Assembly: GCA_964017235.1 (NCBI GenBank)
Contig: OZ024929.1
Coordinates: 159,635,609-159,699,608 of the forward strand
Source: Sabellastarte sp. h YS-2021
Lineage: Eukaryota; Annelida; Polychaeta; Sabellida; Sabellidae
Direction of reading: 5' to 3'
Length of the DNA: 64,000 nucleotides
In this document: piece after piece, positions 33,001 to 42,405 of the stretch
Numbering within the stretch: the first letter of the stretch is position 1
Layout: every line of letters starts with the position of its first letter
Translations under genes and position numbers: made by a program
Notes under the pieces: model-generated
Told to the model about the DNA's origin: nothing
Databases searched by the model: none
Seen by the model: the letters and a program-made list of their open reading frames with translations, nothing else

Positions 33001-36000
33001 TTATAAGCTTTTCTCCCCAATTTTCATGCATTTGCAGACTTTATACAGTACTATCGATTACACCGAGCAGAACTGCCATGTTTAGGTTACGACAATTTAT
33101 AACCTCAATTTCGCTTGTCAGTTCATATAACTGAAGGAAAACTTAAAATATTGGGAACAAACAAGAAATCTGAAGAAATAATAAGCTTTTATCTCATATA
33201 TCGCGCATCTGATCACTTTTATTGTGATGTCGTGAAGAGGAAAAGTCCATGTTTGTTTGGGGTGGACTAAAACGCGGAATCCCGGAATCGGTACGGTTTT
33301 GCATTGGCGACCTCCCTATGTACATATTTTTCATACCGACCCATCCCTAGACAAAATGAATTTATTTTTTGACGAGCCACATTGTTTGAGAGCTACATGG
33401 ATTAAAGGGGCAAACAGTGCCCAAATAGGGTCCCTGTGGGTATATTCAGAGACCTAAAGGTGTCCTTAAACTAAAATCTACAGACCTCAAATTCTACACA
33501 AAGATTTCATATGAGTTATACCTTGTACAGCTTGGGGCTGCTCAGACCTACCATTTTCAAACTACAGTTTAAATGTGCAAACAATGTAGAAAAAAGTACC
33601 ACATGGGGAGTTTATGGGCCTGAAATCCACTTAAATGTGTTCAAAGGTAAGATTTTAGCTGGATGAGCACCCATAGTTTGTGACCTAGAAGGCTTTAAGT
33701 GGCTAAAGGTCCATTTCTGACCTATAGGTGGCCCTAACTTCTTTAATATGGGTTGTTTAAAGTCATCTGAATGTAGTACCTTCCTCAAGATCATCCATAA
33801 TACATGTACCAAGATTGAACATAAATTGTTGATGCATTTTTGAGTCATCGCATACACAGGAAAATTTTTATGGTGGCGGCAGCAGGACAGGCCTGATACA
33901 ATATATCCCACAAGTTTTCTCTGTAACTATTGTTACAAGTAAGGATTCTCTACAAGTAGACAGGTAGCCAGATGCACAGAGAAGTATTCTTACACCTAAA
34001 TATTTTCCTTTAAGTCTATAAATACAGATATGTCAATTAGAAAAATATTTTGCTTGCAAAAACAAAGCATCAGGTAAAGATTTTCTTGACTCCGACCGGC
34101 GTTCCTGAAATCAGAACTTCAGAAGTCCAAACTTTCTTGATTTCCCTTTTATGTTTCTGTTTGAACATGGCCTCTTTAATAAAGTTTCCCACATACTACT
34201 TTTAATCAAGTTTGTTGGCAACCATATTTATGCCCCCCCCCCCCCCCCCCCACCCCCCCCACCCCACCCCAGTATCAAAACCCTTTTTGATAGGCTTAAG
34301 TACCTACTCACTCTTACTTTGTAATCAAGTCAATGAAGAATTGTAAGAAGAATGGTGTGAAGTGTTCAACAAAATCGAATGTCAGCAACATTGTTTGTTA
34401 AATAAAATCCTAAATCAAATAAAGTTGTGTGCTGAATAAACAGTTGTGTATTAAATGAACAGTAGTTGGGTATTTAAAAAGCTTACTTGTACAATCCTTT
34501 TTCTCTTTATCCATTATAGTTGCCATCCCTCAATAAAAGTAACAGCAGGATTGGACTTTCTGATGGATTAGACTTCCTGATTCAAGGAAATCAGAAACTA
34601 TCTGAGGGAATTTCAAATCTTGTTATCAAACTTAAGTTCGTACCTCAGAGCAAAAAAACAGATAATAATCAGACCCAAAAACAAATAAGTATCCTTTACA
34701 GGGACGCTTAATTACTGAAGATATACTATACTTAAAACAGCTACATTCACTTAATTTCCAAGTTGTAATATATTTTAATGTTTATATGTAAAAAAGCACT
34801 TACCTTTATTGCTCCATGTACCAACATCATTGTCATTACAAGAGATCCAAGAAACATCAGCATTGCTACAAATTTATCATCTGTAAGAAAAACAAACACC
34901 CACTAATTTTTCATTGACAATTAATAATTAAGATTAAAGGTATTTTTTTACCCTTTACAATACGGGCAATTATATTAAGATCCATAATCAGAAAGTATTT
35001 TTGAAACACATTTACTTACTATCCAATGCATTCCACACATTTTATTTCCATGTAAATCTTCAAATGAATATTAGTGGTAACCAAATTAGTTTTGTTTTAG
35101 TCTGCTGGATTAATTGAAAAATGATCAAAAAATTTCAACACTTGCAAGGTTGGGTTGCTGGTTAAACAATTATCTTTTTTATTGTATTTTCCATAAAATT
35201 GAACAGTATACAGTACTCAATTTTGAAATGTCTCAAAAGATCAAACAACAGACTAGGGCTGTGACAAGGAAACCAAGAAAACAGGTACACTATGATTAAA
35301 AATGAACAGATACTACAAACTAATAGATCTGGAATCTGTAGAACAATCACAACTGTGTATTTCAATACATAACATTGTAAAACGTAACTTTTTCTCAGAT
35401 TTGTCAAACTTCTATTCATTTTTATTTCATATAATTTCCCATATTTGTATCAATATGTGATTTTATTTTTATTTGATAAAACTTATTCACATTAATTGCC
35501 ACACTTGCTCTGTTGGAAATTGTTTGGATTTCTGTTTCTCAGTCCCAATATTTTAGTTTTATCCCATCCTTAAGATAAAGTGGTCAGCATAATTTGGTTG
35601 TTAGATAGCTGCCTCTTTTAGCCAACCATGAATATGTGAACTGCTTCCAATGTATAGTATTTTGGGAAAAGAATGGTTGGTCAACTTGCACATAAGTGTC
35701 ATAATTATTTTATATTTTTAGAAAATAATCCATATAAAATGCTTCAGACTTGTACCTTTTGGAGTTTTATCTTGAAATAGTTTGAATTCTAGTGACTAAG
35801 TGCTTCTAGCCTGATAAATAATTCCAGATCAAAGAAAGAATCATTGAGAATATAATTTCTCACTTTACAGTGTACTTCAAAAACATTCAAACCAGATGGT
35901 ATACCCGAAGAAAGCTGTCTCCTCCAAGCTGTAGTATAGAGAGTGCCATTTTCAACATCTTCACTCTGGTACTGTTGCTGACGGTAAGGGAAGCCGAGGT

Positions 36001-36070
36001 CATACTTCTGTACCAGAGATGGGTCAAGGACAGATACAGCATACCATCCTACTATCACCAGGTGCAACAG
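18016..36070 (-). CDS. LAPTM4: LAPTM4-like lysosomal four-transmembrane protein gene (exons 2-7 seen, N-terminus missing)
   Basis: Six minus-strand exons with matching phases together encode about 199 residues. They match the lysosomal-associated transmembrane 4 family: hydrophobic segments in the expected order, the lumenal-to-membrane block YLLPFFVLQVFDF, the last membrane segment followed by SYLIGMVWSCYKYL, and a C-terminal cytosolic tail with two PPxY motifs (LPPKYEDA and PPAYTEN). Family members sit in late endosome and lysosome membranes, and their PY motifs bind Nedd4-type ubiquitin ligases. They influence nutrient/lipid transport and receptor sorting. Vertebrate LAPTM4 proteins are about 230 residues, so some 35-50 N-terminal residues (cytosolic Cys-rich start and first part of TM1) are missing. 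Their exon was not found between 36.1 and 64 kb. Intron 6 is 11.8 kb and full of repeats. Assignment to LAPTM4 rather than LAPTM5 rests on the tail and overall similarity. A/B subtype is not decided. Confidence 0.85.
18097..18370 (-). other. Intron 6, proximal part
   Basis: Acceptor side of the 11.8-kb last intron. No further feature. Confidence 0.5.
18587..18621 (-). repeat. Terminal hairpin (ATCTCCCG/CGGGAGAT)
   Basis: An 8-bp stem with an inner GGCC...GGCC symmetry, next to 'ttataaaatggcctctgtcc' and a (gtgcgtgc)n segment. Equivalent hairpins occur at 51560-51592 and 63379-63407. Confidence 0.8.
18587..20744 (-). mobile_element. Hairpin-ended element carrying 155-bp and 169-bp type repeats
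   Basis: On the minus strand it starts with 'ctgccgcggtgtgtatctcc' (20744), then three 169-type units ('aaaatccaagatggccgcc', 'tctctgt..gatatt'), then about nine units of the 155-bp family ('actgagtaatagctactttg'), then a GC-rich (acgcacg)n segment. It closes with the hairpin at 18587-18621. ATCTCCCGCCG at one end and CGGCGGGAGAT at the other are an 11-bp inverted repeat. No coding capacity. The layout recalls non-autonomous Helitron/Helentron-like elements with internal tandem repeats, which is inference. Confidence 0.65.
20745..21250. other. Inner spacer of the foldback element
   Basis: About 500 bases of ordinary AT-rich sequence between the nested hairpin element and the right arm. No gene, RNA or repeat recognised. 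Confidence 0.4.
21421..22958. other. Intron 6 sequence with an isolated 155-family end monomer
   Basis: Mostly unique AT-rich sequence. At about 21870-22000 there is a lone copy of the special last monomer of the 155-bp arrays ('aacatattttaacaaaatgc', 'gtgatttagtgcatcacttc'). A C13 run lies at 22135-22147 next to a (TA/TC)-rich tract. No gene seen. Confidence 0.5.
22959..23815. repeat. Decayed repeat units around 'aaggtgaccataa'
   Basis: Several diverged units contain 'aaggtgaccataa', 'agaatgtcccttttgtcatc' and 'gtgtacaaagttt', spaced about 120-160 bases. They resemble phrases in the 350-bp family ('taaggtggccataag'), so may be its old relatives. The last part leads into a 155-like fragment ('cagcatgtgaaagattatc', 23742). 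Confidence 0.55.
23816..24240 (+). repeat. GC-rich tail and hairpin closing the preceding repeats
   Basis: After decayed repeats comes 'ggcagcggcggctgtgatc' and a stem-loop at 24196-24219: TAAGCG and CGCTTA with an inner CCC/GGG pairing. This repeats the GC-rich-then-hairpin ending of the other arrays. Confidence 0.6.
24241..24690 (-). repeat. Degenerate 147-bp repeat units
   Basis: Two worn units with 'tttgactttgaaggaggggg', 'tccaaggt', 'acagcccacaatttcctac' and 'aggatcaataataaggga'. Nothing coding. Confidence 0.6.
24691..25190. repeat. Direct duplication of about 150 bp
   Basis: 'aatcttcctgcaatgataac ... aaaatattatttcta' (about 24911-25050) recurs at about 25070-25182 with 'gactctgaacctattttcaa', 'cccaaaagcgcatatctg' and a 40-base deletion in the second copy. 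No function recognised. Confidence 0.7.
25191..26039. other. AT-rich intron 6 sequence
   Basis: Includes a pyrimidine-rich stretch at about 25355-25400 and a diverged 350-type fragment near 25840-26010. No gene seen. Confidence 0.4.
26149..27085. mobile_element. MITE-like insert with CAGTGT.../...ACACTG ends
   Basis: About 0.94 kb starting CAGTGTTCGAAACT and ending with the near reverse complement GTTCATACACTG, placed inside a 350-bp repeat unit that continues on both sides. 'gggcccggtggcca' near the left and 'aatggccctgctggcca' near the right add subterminal symmetry. Inside, a 130-bp block with 'gcgaagaaaaatat' and 'acgacaaccagtcaaaatac' is tandemly duplicated (about 26235-26355 and 26368-26495). 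No transposase. Target duplication is not clear, so the superfamily is left open. Confidence 0.6.
28356..28384 (+). repeat. Terminal hairpin of 350-bp repeat element
   Basis: TATATCCCC and GGGGATATA pair perfectly over 9 bp around an 11-base loop, after a (cgg)n segment and before 'ataataagg'. Confidence 0.85.
28385..29874. other. Intron 6, 5' part
   Basis: Unique-looking AT-rich intron sequence. No repeats of the window's families, no ORF or RNA gene recognised. Confidence 0.45.
29875..29991 (-). CDS. LAPTM4: LAPTM4-like exon 6
   Basis: Thirty-nine codons, phase 0 at both ends. Acceptor attgtag, donor gtttgt. It starts SYLIGMVWSCYKYL, the end of the last membrane segment and the conserved W-x-C-Y-K/R-Y-I-type junction of the family. 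It continues into a hydrophilic tail (SSYEETVTRG, RSFDAEAPNPDTE) longer than in vertebrates. The tail's YEET could be a tyrosine sorting or phosphorylation site, which is inference. Confidence 0.88.
30078..30187. mobile_element. 110-bp palindromic MITE
   Basis: Two 46-bp arms (30078-30123 and 30142-30187) are inverted copies with one mismatch around an 18-base loop. Outer ends read GGGGTCGTATTCACGAAAGG and its complement. The type 'gggg(c/t)cgtattcacgaa' is common as a tiny foldback in animal genomes. It lies in intron 5 of the LAPTM4-like gene. Confidence 0.85.
30224..30698. mobile_element. hAT-type MITE, 475 bp, with 8-bp target duplication
   Basis: Ends are TAGGGGCGTCACGACT and AGTCGTGACGTCCCTA (16-bp inverted repeats, one mismatch). 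CCCCTGAA is duplicated exactly on both sides (30216-30223 and 30699-30706). An 8-bp duplication and TAGGG ends identify the hAT superfamily. No transposase inside. An exact duplication implies a fairly recent insertion, in intron 5. Confidence 0.9.
31112..31207 (-). CDS. LAPTM4: LAPTM4-like exon 5
   Basis: Thirty-two codons, phase 0 at both ends. Acceptor ttatgtgtag, donor gtaaga. It encodes EDFPFKEDLLKMDNDW, the lumenal loop matching the N-F-P-Y-R-D-D-type loop of the family. It then enters the last membrane segment LMLMTILTVVFILFIK. Confidence 0.87.
31208..32018 (-). other. Intron 4 with GC donor
   Basis: The 5' splice site reads CAG|GCAAGT, a classical GC-donor context, and the 3' site is ...tgtag. 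A GT choice four bases further would break the reading phase with exon 5. The intron holds a weak MITE-like stretch at about 31592-31955, where CTCTGTAACGC at the left faces GCGTTACAGAG at the right. Confidence 0.7.
32019..32141 (-). CDS. LAPTM4: LAPTM4-like exon 4
   Basis: Forty-one codons, phase 0 at both ends. Acceptor tctttgacag. It encodes the third membrane segment with YLLPFFVLQVFDFCITCL, the most conserved block of LAPTM4 proteins, then GYFSYIPDIKRWIAAQ. The exon ends at a GC donor. Confidence 0.9.
32225..33905 (+). repeat. 350-bp repeat array (array 3) with truncated hairpin end
   Basis: Diverged 350-type units ('ttaatgccttg', 'agcttgatgagatacata', 'caaggcaaactatgtaaaaa') ending in 'tttatggtggcggcagcagg', 'acaggcctgatacaatat' and 'atccca', where the closing hairpin is degraded. 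The array is split by the hAT MITE at 32851-33349. Lies in intron 3. Confidence 0.75.
32851..33349. mobile_element. hAT-type MITE, 499 bp, with 8-bp target duplication
   Basis: Ends are TAGGGATGTGTCGGTA and TACCGACCCATCCCTA (inverted, one mismatch), flanked by exact GACAAAAT duplications (32843-32850 and 33350-33357). The interior carries two related halves ('cttgtcagcacatataatgg' and 'cttgtcagttcatataactg'). No transposase. Same superfamily but different sequence from 30224-30698. Confidence 0.9.
33906..34803. other. Intron 3, 5' part, with long C tract
   Basis: Unique AT-rich sequence. 34233-34270 is almost pure C with two A interruptions (C18, C8), i.e. G-rich in the pre-mRNA. No gene. 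Confidence 0.5.
34804..34880 (-). CDS. LAPTM4: LAPTM4-like exon 3
   Basis: Seventy-seven bases, entering in phase 1 and leaving in phase 0. Acceptor ttttcttacag, donor gtaagt. It encodes DKFVAMLMFLG and SLVMTMMLVHGAIK, the second membrane segment, aligning with the D-D-x-x-x-A-x-x-x-S-L-L-M segment of vertebrate LAPTM4A. Confidence 0.87.
34881..35964 (-). other. Intron 2
   Basis: About 1.1 kb of AT-rich sequence, no repeat family recognised. Confidence 0.5.
35965..36070 (-). CDS. LAPTM4: LAPTM4-like exon 2
   Basis: Begins after the acceptor tatattgtag and encodes LLHLVIVGWYAVSVLDP, the end of the first membrane segment, then a lumenal loop SLVQKYDLGFPYRQQQYQ. To keep frame with exon 3 it must end in phase 1. 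The donor chosen is CAGA|GTGAAG (35963-35964). The frame stays open for another 59 codons, so a different donor cannot be excluded. The 5' phase 0 means the missing first exon ends on a codon boundary. Confidence 0.7.
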
Positions 36071-36647
36071 CTACAATATAGAGTAAGAACTAAAAGTGTC
36101 AGGAAATAGCCGAGTTTAATGTTAAAATGTAAACTCTGGAAGAAATACAAAAATATGAATAAAACTGATTCATAATCTCTTTTTTTCTTATTTCACAGAA
36201 TTTACAACAAATTTTAAGGACATTTAATCAAATGTAGAAAAACTTGCAGTAACAACGGTATTTGCTCATCCAATCACAATTTTGGGGGAATTTAACAGGA
36301 CTCATAATCATTAAAATTTATCAAACCTCCTCTATTTTTAAGGTCCCTTTACTCAAGATACAAAAATCCCCTTTGGTAAGGTTACCTTTAAAACACTATT
36401 CATGAACAACCCTTCATGGTTTTCTCACATAAAGAAACCTTAAACTAGAAATAGGCCGCCCTGTTGATAGTAGATGCGAATAGAAACAGGATAGCATAGA
36501 AGAACACACATTATCATGTGTAATGTCCACCCATGAACCTTTTGCCCAAATTGTACAGTAGTCTTACAAGACCCTGTTTCATTTGTAAAATATATCAATG
36601 ATGCTTAAATATTTGATAGTGTAGATGTAATTTATTTCAGCTTCATG
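36071..36647. other. Upstream intron/intergenic sequence
   Basis: AT-rich, no feature recognised. It leads into the 169-bp array. If the first LAPTM4 exon is further upstream this is intron 1. Confidence 0.4.
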
Positions 36648-39600
36648 CCTTTTTGCATTGGTTGGGTTGAAAATTTTGACGAAATCACTCTATCTTGCAC
36701 GGTTAAGAAGATAGAAGCCAATTCCTGTTTTTCTATTTTTGGCAAAAATTTGAAAATTCAAAATGGCCGCCATTATTGGGAAAAGGAAATTTTTTTGAAA
36801 ATTGCCAAGAGTACATTTCTTAGATACCCTATGGGTCGAAAATTTCAACAAAATAACTCTATTTTGCACGGTTAAGGCCAGTTTGTGTTTTTCCATTTTG
36901 GGCAAAAATTCGAAAATTCAAAATGGCTGCCATTTTTGGGGAGGGGAAAATTTTTTGAAAATTGCAAAGATTACATTCCTTAGATACCCTGTGGGTTGAA
37001 AATTTCGACGAAATCGCTCTATCTCGCATGGTTAAGGAGATAGAAGCAAATTTGTGTTTTGCCATTTTTGGCAAAAATTTGAAAATTCAAAATGGCCGCC
37101 ATTTTAGGGGAGGGGAAAATTTTTTAGAAATTACCAAGAGTACAATGCTCAGATACCCTGTGGGTCGAAAATTTTGACGAAATCACTCTATCTGGCACGG
37201 TTAAGGAGATAGAAGCAAATTTGTGTTTTGCCATTTTTGGCAAAATTCGAAAATTCAAAATGGCCGCCATTTTTGGGGAGGGGAAAATTTTTGGAAAATT
37301 GCAAAGATTGCATTCCTTAGATACCCTGTGGGTCGAAAATTTCGACGAAATCGCTCTATCTCGCACGGTTAAGGAGATAGAAGCAAATTTGTGTTTTGCC
37401 ATTTTTGGCAAAAATTCGAAAATTCAAAATGGCCGCCATTTTTGGGGAGGGGAAAATTTTTTGAAAATTGGAAATATTACATTCCTTAGATACCCTGTGG
37501 GTCGAAAATTTCGATGAAATCGCTCTATCTCGCACGGTTAAGGAGATAGAAGCAAATTTGTGTTTTGCCATTTTTGGCAAAAATTCGAAAATTCAAAATG
37601 GCCGCCATTTTTGGGGAGGGGAAAATTTTTGGAAAATTGCAAAGATTGCATTCCTTAGATACCCTGTGGGTCGAAAATTTCGACGAAATCGCTCTATCTC
37701 GCACGGTTAAGGAGATAGAAGCAAATTTGTGTTTTGCAATTTTTGGCAAAAATTCGAAAATTCAAAATGGCCGCCATTTTTGGGGAGGGGAAAATTTTTT
37801 GAAAATTGCAAAGATTACATTCCTTAGATACCCTGTGGGTCGAAAATTTCGACGAAATCGCTCTATCTCGCACGGTTAAGGAGATAGAAGCAAATTTGTG
37901 TTTTGCCATTTTTGGCAAAAATTCGAAAATTCAAAATGGCCGCCATTTTTGGGGAGGGGAAAATATTTTGAAATTTGCAAAGATTGCATTGCTTAGATAC
38001 CCTGTGCGTCGAAAATTTTGCCGAAATCGCTCTATCTCGCACGGTTAAGGAGATAGAAGCAAATTAGTTTTTTGGGGAGGGGAAAATTTTTGGAAAATTG
38101 CAAAGATTGCATTCCTTAGATCCCCTGTGGGTCGAAAATTTTGCCGAAATCGCTCTATCTCGCACGGTTAAGGAGATAGAAGCAAATTTGTGTTTTGCCA
38201 TTTTTGGCAAAAATTCGAAAATTCAAAATGGCCGCCATTTTTGGGGAGGGGAAATTTTTTTGAAAATTGCAAATATTACATTCCTTAGATACCCTGTGGG
38301 TCGAAAATTTCGACGAAATCGCTCTATCTCGCACGGTTAAGGAGATAGAAGCAAATTTGTGTTTTGCCATTTTTGGCAAAAATTCGAAAATTCAAAATGG
38401 CCGCCATTTTTGGGGAGGGGAAAATTTTTGGAAAATTGCAAATATTACATTCCTTAGATACCCTGTGGGTCGAAAATTTCGACGAAATCGCTCTATCTCG
38501 CACGGTTAAGGAGATAGAAGCAAATTTGTGTTTTGCCATTTTTGGCAAAAATTCGAAAATTCAAAATGGCCGCCATTTTTGGGGAGGGGAAAATTTTTTG
38601 AAAATTGCAAATATTACATTCCTTAGATACCCTGTGGGTCGAAAATTTCGACGAAATCGCTCTATCTCGCACGGTTAAGGAGATAGAAGCAAATTTGTGT
38701 TTTGCCATTTTTGGCAAAAATTCAAAAATTCAAAATGGCCGCCATTTTTGGGGAGGGGAAAATATTTTGAAAATTGCAAAGATTGCATTGGTTAGATACC
38801 CTGTGTGTCGAAAATTTTGCCGAAATCGCTCTATCTCGCACGGTTAAGGAGATAGAAGCAAATTTGTGTTTTGCCATTTTTGGCAAAAATTCGAAAATTC
38901 AAAATGGCCGCCATTTTTGGGGAGGGGAAATTTTTTTGAAAATTGCAAATATTACATTCCTTAGATACCCTGTGGGTCGAAAATTTCGACGAAATCGCTC
39001 TATCTCGCACGGTTAAGGAGATAGAAGCAAATTTGTGTTTTGCCATTTTTGGCAAAAATTCAAAAATTCAAAATGGCCGCCATTTTTGGGGAGGGGAAAA
39101 TATTTTGAAAATTGCAAAGATTGCATTGGTTAGATACCCTGTGTGTCGAAAATTTTGCCGAAATCGCTCTATCTCGCACGGTTAAGGAGATAGAAGCAAA
39201 TTTGTGTTTTGCCATTTTTGGCAAAAATTCGAAAATTCAAAATGGCCGCCATTTTTGGGGAGGGGAAATTTTTTTGAAAATTGCAAATATTACATTCCTT
39301 AGATACCCTGTGGGTCGAAAATTTCGATGAAATCGCTCTATCTTGCACGGTTAAGGAGATAGAAGCAAATTTGTGTTTTGCCATTTTTGGCAAAAATTCG
39401 AAAATTCAAAATGGCCGCCATTTTTGGGGAGGGGAAAATTTTTGGAAAATTGCAAAGATTACATTCCTTAGATACCCTGTGGGTCGAAAATTTCGACGAA
39501 ATCGCTCTATCTCGCACGGTTAAGGAGATAGAAGCAAATTTGTGTTTTCCCATTTTTGGCAAAAATTCGAAAATTCAAAATGGCCGCCATTTTTGGGGAG

Positions 39601-42405
39601 GGGAAAATTTTTTGAAAATTGCAAAGATTGGATTCCTTAGATACCCTGTGGGTCGAAAATTTCGACGAAATCGCTCTATCTCGCACGGTTAAGGAGATAG
39701 AAGCAAATTTGTGTTTTGCCATTTTTGGCAAAAATTCGAAAATTCAAAATGGCCGCCATTTTTGGGGAGGGGAAAATATTTTGAAAATTGCAAAGATTGC
39801 ATTGCTTAGATACCCTGTGCGTCTAAAATTTTGCCGAAATCGCTCTATCTCGCACGGTTAAGGAGATAGAAGCAAATTAGTGTTTTGCCATTTTTGGCAA
39901 AAATTCGAAAATTCAAAATGGCCGCCATTTTTGGGGAGGGGAAAATTTTTGGAAAATTGCAAAGATTGTATTCCTTAGATCCCCTGTGGGCCGAAAATTT
40001 TGCCGAAATCGCTCTATCTCGCACGGTTAAGGAGATAGAAGCAAATTTGTGTTTTGCCATTTTTGGCAAAAATTCGAAAATTCAAAATGGCCGCCATTTT
40101 TGGGGAGGGGAAATTTTTTTGAAAATTGCAAATATTACATTCCTTAGATACCCTGTGGGTCGAAAATTTCGACGAAATCGCTCTATCTCGCACGGTTAAG
40201 GAGATAGAAGCAAATTTGTGTTTTGCCATTTTTGGCAAAAATTCGAAAATTCAAAATGGCCGCCATTTTTGGGGAGGGGAAAATTTTTGGAAAATTGCAA
40301 AGATTGCATTCCTTAGATACCCTGTGGGTCGAAAATTTCGACGAAATCGCTCTATCTCGCACGGTTAAGGAGATAGAAGCAAATTTGTGTTTTGCCATTT
40401 TTGGCAAAAATTCGAAAATTCAAAATGGCCGCCATTTTTGGGGAGGGGAAAATTTTTGGAAAATTGCAAAGATTGTATTCCTTAGATCCCCTGTGGGCCG
40501 AAAATTTTGCCGAAATCGCTCTATCTCGCACGGTTAAGGAGATAGAAGCAAATTTGTGTTTTGCCATTTTTGGCAAAAATTCGAAAATTCAAAATGGCCG
40601 CCATTTTTGGGGAGGGGAAATTTTTTTGAAAATTGCAAATATTACATTCCTTAGATACCCTGTGGGTCGAAAATTTCGACGAAATCGCTCTATCTCGCAC
40701 GGTTAAGGAGATAGAAGCAAATTTGTGTTTTGCCATTTTTGGCAAAAATTCGAAAATTCAAAATGGCCGCCATTTTTGGGGAGGGGAAAATTTTTGGAAA
40801 ATTGCAAAGATTGCATTCCTTAGATACCCTGTGGGTCGAAAATTTCGACGAAATCGCTCTATCTCGCACGGTTAAGGAGATAGAAGCAAATTTGTGTTTT
40901 GCCATTTTTGGCAAAAATTCGAAAATTCAAAATGGCCGCCATTTTTGGGGAGGGGAAAATTTTTGGAAAATTGCAAAGATTGTATTCCTTAGATCCCCTG
41001 TGGGCCGAAAATTTTGCCGAAATCGCTCTATCTCGCACGGTTAAGGAGATAGAAGCAAATTTGTGTTTTGCCATTTTTGGCAAAAATTCGAAAATTCAAA
41101 ATGGCCGCCATTTTTGGGGAGGGGAAATTTTTTTGAAAATTGCAAATATTACATTCCTTAGATACCCTGTGGGTCGAAAATTTCGACGAAATCGCTCTAT
41201 CTCGCACGGTTAAGGAGATAGAAGCAAATTTGTGTTTTGCCATTTTTGGCAAAAATTCGAAAATTCAAAATGGCCGCCATTTTTGGGGAGGGGAAAATTT
41301 TTGGAAAATTGCAAAGATTGCATTCCTTAGATACCCTGTGGGTCGAAAATTTCGACGAAATCGCTCTATCTCGCACGGTTAAGGAGATAGAAGCAAATTT
41401 GTGTTTTGCCATTTTTGGCAAAAATTCGAAAATTCAAAATGGCCGCCATTTTTGGGGAGGGGAAAATTTTTTGAAAATTGCAAATATTACATTCCTTAGA
41501 TACCCTGTGGGTCGAAAATTTCGACGAAATCGCTCTATCTCGCACGGTTAAGGAGATAGAAGCAAATTTGTGTTTTGCCATTTTTGGCAAAAATTCAAAA
41601 TGGCCGCCATTTTTGGGGAGGGGAAAATATTTTGAAAATTGCAAAGATTGCATTGCTTAGATACCCTGTGTGTCGAAAATTTTGCCGAAATCGCTCTATC
41701 TCGCACGGTTAAGGAGATAGAAGCAAATTAGTGTTTTGCCATTTTTGGCAAAAATTCGAAAATTCAAAATGGCCGCCATTTTTGGGGAGGGGAAAATTTT
41801 TGGAAAATTGCAAAGATTGCATTCCTTAGATCCCCTGTGGGTCGAAAATTTTGCCGAAATCGCTCTATCTCGCACGGTTAAGGAGATAGAAGCAAATTTG
41901 TGTTTTGCCATTTTTGGCAAAAATTCGAAAATTCAAAATGGCCGCCATTTTTGGGGAGGGGAAATTTTTTTGAAAATTGCAAATATTACATTCCTTAGAT
42001 ACCCTGTGGGTCGAAAATTTCGACGAAATCGCTCTATCTCGCACGGTTAAGGAGATAGAAGCAAATTTGTGTTTTGCCATTTTTGGCAAAAATTCGAAAA
42101 TTCAAAATGGCCGCCATTTTTGGGGAGGGGAAAATTTTTGGAAAATTGCAAATATTACATTCCTTAGATACCCTGTGGGTCGAAAATTTCGACGAAATCG
42201 CTCTATCTCGCACGGTTAAGGAGATAGAAGCAAATTTGTGTTTTGCCATTTTTGGCAAAAATTCGAAAATTCAAAATGGCCGCCATTTTTGGGGAGGGGA
42301 AAATTTTTTGAAAATTGCAAAGAGTACACTCCTCAGATACCCTGCGGGTCGAAAATTTTGCCGAAATCGCTCTATCTCGCACGGTTAAGGAGATAGAAGC
42401 AAATT
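36648..42405 (+). repeat. 169-bp satellite-like array, about 34 units
   Basis: Head-to-tail units of 169 bp containing 'gtgggtcgaaaatttcgacg', 'aaatcgctctatctcgcacg', 'gttaaggagatagaagcaaa', 'ttgccatttttggcaaaaat' (itself a TTTTGCC..GGCAAAA palindrome) and 'caaaatggccgccatttttg'. Left-end units are the most diverged and interior ones are nearly identical. Local higher-order periods are 338 bp (about 38.6-39.3 kb) and 507 bp (about 39.85-41.4 kb). Open frames run on both strands only because the unit lacks stops in several frames; they are not genes. Confidence 0.95.

Noticed and set aside
35789-35964. Continuation of LAPTM4 exon 2 frame as coding
   Set aside because: It would put exon 3 out of phase and has no similarity to the family. 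Kept only as a possible isoform in the findings.
36645-42390. Dozens of overlapping open frames of 70-104 codons on both strands of the 169-bp array
   Set aside because: They repeat with the satellite period, occur in both orientations and begin at arbitrary ATGs. The unit simply lacks stops in several frames. No sign of a gene.
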